Positions 56,664-64,000 of a stretch of DNA of 64,000 nucleotides are shown piece after piece. Below the pieces are notes generated by a model, which had not been told where the DNA came from, made no database searches, and saw only the letters and a list, made by a program, of their open reading frames with translations. The DNA is taken from positions 39,644,001-39,708,000 of the forward strand of contig NC_080411.1 in the NCBI RefSeq assembly GCF_030265065.1. The letters are read 5' to 3'. The position numbers were made by a program, and so were the translations under genes. How positions within the stretch are numbered: the first letter of the stretch is position 1; each line of letters begins with the position of its first letter. This DNA is from Corythoichthys intestinalis (lineage: Eukaryota > Chordata > Actinopteri > Syngnathiformes > Syngnathidae).

Positions 56664-57637
56664 ATGGCTCGGTCAAAAGAGCTGTCTGAAGACCTGCGAT
56701 CAAGGATTGTTGATTTGTATTAAGCTGAGAAAGGATACAAAAACATCTCTAAAAGTCTGGATTTTCATCAATCAATAGTCAGAGAAGTTGTCTACAAATG
56801 GAGAGAGTTTGGCACTGTTGCTTCTCTCCCAAGGAGTGACCGTCCACCAAAGATGATGCCAAGAGAATACTGCGCAGAATACTCAGAGAGGTAAAAAAGG
56901 ACCCTAGAGTGTCTGCTAAAGACTTACAAAAATCTCTGGCACAGTCCAGTTTCTCTGTGCACACATCAACTATATGTAAAACTAGAATGGTGTTCATGTG
57001 AGGACTCCACGGAGGAAGCTACTGCTGTCTAAAAAAAACCCATTGTTGTTCGTTTAATGTCCGCAAAAAGGCACTTGGATACTCCGCAGAAGTTTTGGCA
57101 AAATATTTTGTGGACTGATGAAACCAAAGTTGAATTCTTTGGGAGTAACACAGAATGTCGTGTGTGGAGGAAAAATGGAACAGCTCACCAGCATCATGAT
57201 TTGGGGCTGTTTTGCTACCTCAGGGCCTGAACAACGTGCAATCATTAATTTAAAAATGAATTCAAGTTTATCAGGATGTTTTGCAGGAAAACCTGAGGCC
57301 GCCTCTCAAGAAGTTGAAACTAAAAAGAGGATGGATGCTGCAACAAGACAATGATCCAAGACACAAGTAAATTAACTTCAGAATTTTTTCAGAAGAACAA
57401 AATACACGTTCTGGCGTGGCCAAGTCAAAGTCCAGATTTGAACCCCATTGAGATGCTGTGGCATAACCCAAAGAGACCGATTCATGCCAGACATCCCAGC
57501 AATCTGACTGAACTACAGCAGTTTTGTAAAGACGAATGGGCCAAGATTAGTCCTGATTGATGTGCCAGACTGATCTGCAGCTACAGGAAGTATCTGGTTG
57601 AAGTTATTTCTGCCAAAGGGGAGGCCACAAAATATTA
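56664..57637 (+). pseudogene. Tc1 family B transposase (copy 2), inactive
   Basis: MARSKELSEDLRSRIVDLY is followed at once by a stop, then the reading continues through ISKSLDFHQS, LWTDETKVEFFG and [13 protein letters not shown] to ATKY. Several further stops and frame changes interrupt it. The first Asp and last Glu motifs are still legible. Confidence 0.8.
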
Positions 57638-57919
57638 AATGTGATGTTTCACTTACGTATTTGTCCCCCCCCTTCTGTCATTGTTTGCATACTATCCTCA
57701 TTAAAATATGAAAACCTATAAATGTTCGGGTTATTTTAGTTAAAGCAGACACTGTTTTTCATCGGTGTGATTTTGACAAAGATCAGATCACATTTGATTG
57801 GTGATTTTATGCAGAATTGTGAGAAATTCCAAAACGTTCAGGTACTTTTTCATACCACTGTATTACTAGTACTACTAATAATATAATAGGGTCACACTGA
57901 ATTTCATGGTGTTCCACAG

Positions 57920-58358
57920 GCTAAGAATGGCGAGTGCAAGACATGCTCTGGAGTATTACAGCTTCTACCACACAGCCACCTACACATTCAAACATCCATC
58001 ATCTTATGAGAAGCTGCAAAATGGAAGCGTTCCACGCACCGTTGCACCTGTCCAAACTGTTGCCCTAGCAACACCTGTAGTCACTGCCCCACTGCCACCC
58101 CTTCCAGTACCCCTGTCAGCCTCAATGCCACTCCCCCCTGCACCTGTTCATCCCTCAGTACCTTCGCTCCACATGACACCTCCTGTCCTGACTCCTCCTC
58201 TGCCCGTGGTCCACACCGCCGCACCTAGCCCGCACCTGTCATGGGGGGCCTGCTCGGACGTCGATGTTTACTCTTGTATTGGAGCTTACCGGCCCTCCAG
58301 GCTCTCGAGCTTGTCTAGCAATTCAAAGGTCATCCTTTTCGAACATTCATCTCTCTGA
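57920..58358 (+). CDS. Single-pass membrane protein gene, cytoplasmic tail exon
   Basis: After the acceptor TTCCACAG the frame continues from the transmembrane exon: RLRMASARHALEYYSFYHTA, TYTFKHPSSYEKLQNG, then about 60 residues rich in proline, valine and threonine (PLPPLPVPLS, PPVLTPPLPV), a conserved-looking WGACSDVDVYSC and a final SNSKVILFEHSSL before TGA. Tyrosines near the membrane and PxxP stretches suggest SH2/SH3-type partners, by inference only. The composition (GC-rich, C-biased third positions) stands out from the intron around it. An AATAAA follows 240 bp after the stop. I do not recognise the gene. Confidence 0.75.
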
Positions 58359-58596
58359 ACTGTTTCATTTATCATGATTGTCCTTCTTCCTATTCTCCAA
58401 ATTTGCAGTTGATGTCATAATTACATTATAATATTACATTACATTTTACATTTAATAATATTACTGCCTCTAAATTTTAATGTACTGTTTTCCTATTCTT
58501 TTGTTTTACTTTTTCTTTTCCTTTCACCAAAACTACAGGATTCTGACTGGACAATCAAAAGTATAAAAAGCATAGAAGTGTTGTGCATTTTTACAC

Positions 58597-58602
58597 AATA
58601 AA
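58597..58602 (+). promoter_or_regulatory. Polyadenylation signal AATAAA
   Basis: AATAAA lies about 240 bp downstream of the stop of the membrane-protein exon, a reasonable 3' UTR length. Confidence 0.5.
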
Positions 58603-59120
58603 ATAGTAATTGTTCTTTTATATCCAAATATTAGCCTAAAGTCATTAGCTGAAAAAAAACATCAATCTTAATAATACAAATTGCATTTAATATTTTTTTT
58701 TTCGACAAATTATGTGCATATACATGGATCCCTTGTTTTTCCTTGGTTAATGAGGAGCCTCCCCATCCCCCGGGAAAATCGAAAAGTAGAACTAGAGGCA
58801 GAGTTTATTTACATTTATTTATGTATTGATTGTTTTGAGATGTGTTTAATGTATTTATTCAGATTGAACATCATTGGAAAAATATACATACTTTATAAGA
58901 CATAGTTTTCCCTTTTCTCCCGAAAGTATAATTTAAAAAAACAAACAAACAAACAAACAAACAAATACTTGTTTAATTAATATACATACACATATTTTTA
59001 AGCACTGAAAATGTAATACTTATGGTACAGTTAAGATATAAATATTTCAGAAAACAATGATTTGTACATGTATACATGCAAATATCTCAACATTTTTAAA
59101 TAAGATACTATACTGTATAT
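58603..59120. other. Spacer with (AAAC)n run
   Basis: An AAAC repeat lies at about 58938-58965. Nothing else is recognised. Confidence 0.4.
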
Positions 59121-60114
59121 GGCGGAAAACACAGACAAGACTGAAAAAGCAATTTCTGCTCTTGTACTCCTCTTTAATAGAAACTGCAGTATTTTAAGCC
59201 AAAACAACTGTTGTGTTTGATAGAACAATATGTCTGTATGCTGCCATAGCAGATTCATGGCGCATGAAGCCCCCGAACTATTTTTAGTTTGTCCGTTTTA
59301 CCCTGAAAACCCCCGTTTACAGACGTCACGCAACCGCTTTTGTTTCAATCTAGCCATAAAAAGAAGGTAAGTAATTATATTTATCATTCAAAATGTCTGT
59401 ATTTTTAGCTTAGAATCATTAATTGATGTCTAATATTTAGTTTAAAAAAAGAAAACAACTTTAAAAAATTATTCACGCACATATTTTAAACTTTTAAACA
59501 AATTACATCACAATGAAAAAATTGGCGTCTGCAAAAAAGTCACAGATATCTACCTCATAACTATCGCTTAATTGTATTTTTTTTTTTTGTTACTGTCGCA
59601 TTTTCCCCGATATGTTAGATAATAAATAATTGATCCAAACAAAGAAAATTTGAAAAATAACATTTAAAAGGATAACTATATGAAAAAGAAAATCTCAACC
59701 ACTCCTTGATGTCTGCGATTTCTGCATCGTGACCCTTGTTATATTACCATGTTTCACCCATAAAATTCCCCCAAAAATCCAGCTGTGGCCATTCACAGCT
59801 GTGTGTTGACACTCAGTGATACATGCGACAGTTTTTGGATCAAAACAAGGTAAGTACGCGCTAATATCTCGTTAAAGCTATGGCGTCTGTAATTCTGCTC
59901 TTGCGTGCTCTCACCTCCAGGTAGGGTTTTGCTGTTTAAAAAACTTTTTTTTTTTTTTTTTTTAAATCCCTCCAGTTAAAAAAATTTCTTCCCCCAGAAA
60001 ATAGAGATGTTAAGCTTTCCAATGATTTATCACACATGCATATCTGACAATTTTGAAATTTGGCCAAATTGGGTGTCTCAGAGCGGAACGTCAAGTCACC
60101 TCAGTGTTTTCCGC
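59121..60114. mobile_element. TIR element family 'GGCGGAAAACAC' (copy 3)
   Basis: The complete copy of 994 bp runs from GGCGGAAAACACAGACAAG to CTCAGTGTTTTCCGC. The minus-strand open frame seen in copies 1 and 2 is interrupted here, so it is unlikely to be a gene. Confidence 0.85.
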
Positions 60115-60205
60115 TAAAAATTTTTTTTTTTTAATTGAAAAAAATCCACAACATGCTGAAGGCGCAAAGTTTGAAGCGAGATATAGTGAGGGATCATAGT
60201 ATGCA

Positions 60206-60233
60206 CATTCATTCATTCATTCATTCATTCATT
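60206..60233 (+). repeat. (ATTC)n microsatellite
   Basis: Seven ATTC repeats. Confidence 0.9.
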
Positions 60234-60270
60234 TGCCATGCCGCTTTTCCTCACATAATGCATATATGTA

Positions 60271-60326
60271 CACTGCCGTTCAAAAGTTTGGTGTCTAAGC
60301 GAAACCAAACTTTTGAACCGTAGTGT
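60271..60326. repeat. Perfectly folding mini-element 1 (Tc1-type ends only)
   Basis: CACTGCCGTTCAAAAGTTTG faces CCAAACTTTTGAACCGTAGTG across about a dozen bases, with TA on both sides. It is all terminal repeat and no interior. Confidence 0.75.
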
Positions 60327-60351
60327 ACATAATGAAAAATCCCATATGATA

Positions 60352-60405
60352 CACTACGACTCAAAAGTTTGGGCTCGCCTAGACCCCAAACTTTTGAACG
60401 GTAGT
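60352..60405. repeat. Perfectly folding mini-element 2 (Tc1-type ends only)
   Basis: CACTACGACTCAAAAGTTTG faces CCAAACTTTTGAACGGTAGTG with an 11-base loop, 25 bp from mini-element 1. It also has TA on the right side and a TA-like left side. Confidence 0.7.
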
Positions 60406-61012
60406 GTACGCACCTGTTCGTGCTTGCCAACAGTATTCATTAAATCCTCTCTTCCCCTAAACTAGCAGGCAATCAGCTTGTTGCCAATGCAAGCTGCTTC
60501 TCGGCTAACGTGGCACTACAACATTAAAAAATAATTTAATATTTTAATTGCAATATGGCTGAAAGGCATTAGCTTAACCATAACGTCACTGAGCTGCAGA
60601 TGAGACATCTGTAAAACTGAACACATATGGATGGATAATAAGTAGATAACAACTAAATTCGAAGTCTTTAAAAAAATGAAGATCATTTTAGTAGCACTCG
60701 ATTTAGTATTCCGATGACGTACATCAGATATCTGGATAAATCAGAAAAATCTATGATTTAAGAAAAAATGCATTTAAATTGAACTCATTTAACAATAAAA
60801 GGTGAAACTTCTCACTTTCCTCCTCTACAGCTTTACATATCTAATGCCACACATACTCATAAATTAGACTAGTACATGGTGTAGGTGTATGTAATATAAT
60901 GCACAGTGTTGATTTTTAAATTGGGAAAGAAAAGGTTGGCCAGCAATAAAAATTAGTCTGTAATTTCAGCATAAGGGACATGATGGTGATTTGTTAGCTC
61001 CCTGATTGATAA
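60406..61012. other. Spacer, nothing recognised
   Basis: AT-rich sequence without a supported feature. Confidence 0.35.
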
Positions 61013-61014
61013 CT

Positions 61015-61165
61015 ACAGGTAGTCCCCGGGTTACGAACGGGTTCCGTTTCTACACTGGTGACGTAACTCGAATTTCCACATAAATCGGAAATAACTTTTA
61101 AGTACCCCTAAATCTCAAAATAACTATCCAAAGAGTGCATGTCCCTTTGTTAGAAAAAAAAAAAA
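61015..61165 (+). repeat. 'CAGGTAGTCCCCG' MITE fragment (left part)
   Basis: CAGGTAGTCCCCGGGTTACG followed by 'gtgacgtaactcgaatttcc' matches the copy at 10994. It is truncated before an A run. Confidence 0.6.
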
Positions 61166-61432
61166 AAAAAAACATACCGTAAATTCCGGATTACAAGCTG
61201 CTACTTTTTTCCCTCATTTTGAATCCTGCGGCGTATTCAATGATGCGGCCAATTTATCAATTTTTCTAACGACCGCCAGGAGCGCTCGAGCATAAAATGC
61301 AAGCATAAGACACGTGGAATATGTGTGTCGAGGAAGACGCTAGTTGGCACTCTTACCCGTATTTTAACTTTGTGCTTTGTGCACGAATAAAAGTAGCAGA
61401 TCCTCATCTTTGTGCATTAGTACAATTAGCAT

Positions 61433-61904
61433 AGCCTGGTACTCCAGACTCACCGCTGTTCCAGCTATTGAGTCTGGCCACCATTAAGCGGATAAAATTT
61501 TCAGGGCGGAGCAAGCCACAGCAGTGGACCAATCAGCGACGGGCGGGACGAGGGACTTGCGCGCGGAAGTAAACATACGAGGAGAGCGGAGTTTATTCAA
61601 CATGGCTAGCGCGAGACAGACTGTTGTCACTGACTTGTGTCGATGTGTTTTTGATCATTTAAAACTGATTTTACCGTGGATTGGAACATATTTTTGGCTC
61701 TCCTGTTCGCCATCTGTGTTGTGGAGACGACTTCCGACGCGGAAGAGTGACACCGCTCGTTAAGAGCACGTCACGCAAATAAACAAATCTGATTTATCGA
61801 TTGATTTTGTACTTGCTCGAGAGGGCGTTAATGGGCTGGGTCTCAGACTATTCTCTCAGTGTTTGAAAAACACACGGAGAACAGTGTGGCCGTGCCAGGC
61901 AAGA
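61433..61904. mobile_element. hAT-type MITE, 472 bp
   Basis: A perfect 8-bp duplication ATTAGCAT (61425-61432, 61905-61912) flanks inverted ends AGCCTGGTACTCC and GGCCGTGCCAGGC. Inside is a short open frame (61524-61763) without recognisable content. Confidence 0.8.
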
Positions 61905-62193
61905 ATTAGCATACCCGCATCATGCTAGAAGAAATGGATATGATGTGCCGAGTTGAATTGAAGGCTTGGATGGCCAGCAGCGTCAGATCGTTTACAAAAG
62001 TGGTCGTATGGGAAGAGCAACTTTTGCAAAAGTCTGACAGCGTGGAGCAGCGTGAAAAAAATCCACCATCACCAACGGGTTTCGAAAAGCCGGTCTGCTG
62101 CGTGATGAAGAGGACGACACGCTAAGGAGTGAGCTTGAGGAGTCAGCTAAGTGCCGTGTTGCTGGCGCTGTTTGGAAAGAAAAGTTAAGGTAT

Positions 62194-62396
62194 TGTAACG
62201 ATGACAAATAGTAACCCGTTAAGTTAGGTTGCAATTCTTTATTTTGGAAACTCGTCGAACAACACACGACTGCTGCCTCTAGCAGCCGACGCACACACAC
62301 AGACACACCCGCAGCAACAACGACAGCACGTCTCTTGCTCTTCCGCACCTCCCTTACCTGTAAGTCACGCGCTGTATCATAACCCGATTCGTTAAA
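62194..62396. repeat. Short insert with TGTAACGA / TCGTTA ends
   Basis: TGTAACGATGAC at the left and CCCGATTCGTTA at the right bound a segment missing from the sister MITE at 14873. It could be a small LTR-like fossil or a MITE. The same TGTAACGAATCGGGTT word occurs at 22007. Target duplication unclear. Confidence 0.45.
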
Positions 62397-62578
62397 ATAT
62401 GGAATTTAAACTTGGAAAACTGTGTATTTCTTTATAAATATTTCAGTTTAATATGTGGGCACACGCGGCTAATAGGCAGGAGAGGCTTATGTATGTACAA
62501 AATGCTTTTTCCTTTAAAAATGTACTGGGTGAGGCTTGTAATCCGGGACGCTCAATGGTCCGGAATTTACGGTATTCA

Positions 62579-63670
62579 TCTGTGAAGTCCCTCAAGGGTC
62601 CATTCTTGAACCACTCTTATTTAACATCTACTGTATATGCATCCTCTAGCTCAGATCATGGAACAGTATGACATCTCCTATCACACCTACTCAGATGACA
62701 CACAACTCTACTTTTCTGTGTCCCCACATGATTATAGTCCCTTAGTTTCCCTGAGTAACTACTTACTTTTTTCCCACCTTCACGTGTGGAGTCCCTCAAG
62801 GGTCAATTCTTGGACCACTCTTATTTAACATCTATATGCTTCCGTTAGCTCAGATAAGGGAACAGTATGACATCTCCTATCACGCCTATGGAGATGACAC
62901 ACAACTGTACATTTCTGTGTCCCCACATGATTATAGTCCCTTAGTCTCCCTGAGTAAATGCATTCATCAAATCAATGAATCGATATGCCTGAATTTTCTC
63001 CAGCTAAATGTGGAGAAGACAGAAGTGATCATTTTGGGGCCAAAAAAGGAAGGGTCAAAGATAAGCAAGCACCTTAACACAATGTCATTTACAGCTACAA
63101 ATCAAGTCAGAAATCTCGGCGTAATTATTGACTCAGACCGAAAATTTGATAGCCATCTAAAGTCCGACACTAAATCTGCTTATAACCACCGAAAAATATA
63201 GCCAGAATTAAGACACGGAAAAACTGCATGCATTCATTTTCAGTAGAGTGGACTATTGTAACGGTATGCTTACAGGTCTTGATAAAAAAAAATCAGTCAG
63301 GAAGCTGCATCTAGTACAGAATGCTGCTGCCAGAGTCCTTACAAATACAAGGAAATTGGACCATATTACACCAGTTTTGAAATCGTTACACTGGCTTCCA
63401 GTGAGTCAAAGGATACACTGTAAATTACTACTGCTCGTCTACAAAACACTTAATGGCCTTGGACCAAAATACATGGTTGATTTGTTGGATCCCTATGAAA
63501 CATCTAGACCCCTAAGGTCGTCTGGAACCGGTCTCCTGTATGTTTCAAGAACAAGAACCAAGCAGGGTGAGACAGCATTTAGTTATTATTCTCCTAACCT
63601 CTGGAACAAATTACCTGAAGGTCTGAAGTGTGCTCAAACTGTTAGCTCCTTTAAATCAGGGCTAAAAACG

Positions 63671-63711
<41 letters not shown>

Positions 63712-63845
63712 TTATCACAGCATATCCATTGCCTTTGTTTTAACGTTCTTTTGATTTACGTAATGTGATTTTTATGACATTCATGTGATTTAAAGCTCCC
63801 TGAATTGCCTTGTGTTGAATTGTGCTATACAAATAAATTTGCCTT
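62579..63845 (+). pseudogene. L2-type LINE, reverse-transcriptase end and 3' tail
   Basis: The reading is the C-terminal part of an L2/CR1-clade reverse transcriptase. The block around 62788-63200 has GVPQGS-like [20 protein letters not shown], the active-site AYGDDTQLY and [16 protein letters not shown] second block from 63248 has LVQNAAARVLTNTRKLDHIT, LHWLPVSQRI and LWNKLPEGLK. Frames change between blocks, and a 30-base T run (about 63672) interrupts the end. The 3' tail 'gtgttgaattgtgctatac' plus gccttgccttg is typical of L2. The first 180 bp (62579-62757) repeat the same RT segment as 62790-62960 in direct order. Confidence 0.85.
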
Positions 63846-64000
63846 GCCTTGCTTTGGCATGAATTGGTCCACTTCAGGGGGAAACTGACATGAACATGAA
63901 CATAACCCAGATAGCAGACCGACGTTGAAAAGATGTTGGATCAACAGTCCGCTGTCGATCTGATATCGTTGAATCAATGTCACTTTTGCACCCTCAATTA

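Larger units (their letters stand above)
55716..57860 (+). mobile_element. Tc1 family B element (copy 2) with a Harbinger MITE inside
   Basis: The ends CAGTGGTATGAAAAAGTATC and GATACTT-type complement (GGTACTTTTTCATACCACTG) are inverted repeats, with TA on the right. The 2145-bp length is explained by the 597-bp insertion at 55927-56523. Its end lies only 59 bp before the splice acceptor of the membrane-protein exon. Confidence 0.85.
61175..62574. mobile_element. TA-flanked MITE 'TACCGTAA' family (copy 2) with two insertions
   Basis: TACCGTAAATTCCGGATTAC and GGTCCGGAATTTACGGTA are the ends. The body matches 14873-15803 (gaccgccaggagcgctcgagc, cgcggctaataggcaggag). It is longer because of a hAT element (61433-61904) and a roughly 200-bp insert (62194-62396), both absent from the other copy. 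Confidence 0.8.

Overview
This window looks like a teleost fish chromosome: long AT-rich, intron-like stretches, very many DNA transposons (Tc1/mariner, Tigger/pogo, hAT, Harbinger, TTAA-target elements), L2-type LINE pieces and a secretory calcium-binding phosphoprotein (SCPP) gene. I see no prokaryotic signals such as operons, ribosome binding sites or CRISPR arrays.

Only two host genes are supported. On the minus strand at about 6.6-7.8 kb lies an acidic SCPP gene with a 5' UTR exon, a 20-residue signal-peptide exon and one 197-residue Ser/Glu repeat exon ending in RGDN; both coding exons join in phase 0. On the plus strand, exons at 51961-52230 and 57920-58358 join in phase 2 to encode an unrecognised single-pass membrane protein with a proline-rich tail. 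Its 5.7-kb intron is full of transposons. An uninterrupted gag-like frame (25703-27157) is the only other long open frame apart from transposases.

The rest is a dense, nested transposon landscape whose boundaries can often be read exactly from target-site duplications. 1.95-5.25 kb: a TTAA-target, T2/Kolobok-like element carrying a P2X7-type cysteine domain exon and a THAP zinc-finger gene pointing at each other, with a second TTAA element nested in its terminal repeat. 45.95-47.48 kb: another copy of the same two-gene element, inside a Tigger relic. 8.2-9.9 kb: a hAT element with two left ends and one right end, holding a solo LTR. 12.8-16.9 kb: a hAT element holding five other insertions. 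21.8-25.4 kb: a Tigger element holding a transposon that itself contains about ten copies of a ~190-bp tandem repeat. 31.6-34.5 kb: a Tc1 inside a Tc1. 40.05-41.68 kb: a full Tc1 with an intact 339-residue DD34E transposase, followed by an inverted, broken sister copy at 42.9-44.5 kb. 49.4-51.5 kb: a second copy of the 12.8-kb hAT family. 52.4-57.9 kb: two Tc1 elements, one carrying a Harbinger MITE. 61.2-63.8 kb: a TA-flanked MITE with a hAT insertion, then a rearranged L2 LINE.

The most unusual item is the repeated P2X7-domain/THAP pair on a mobile element. Next come the transposon with an expanding internal satellite and the RGD-ending acidic SCPP gene.
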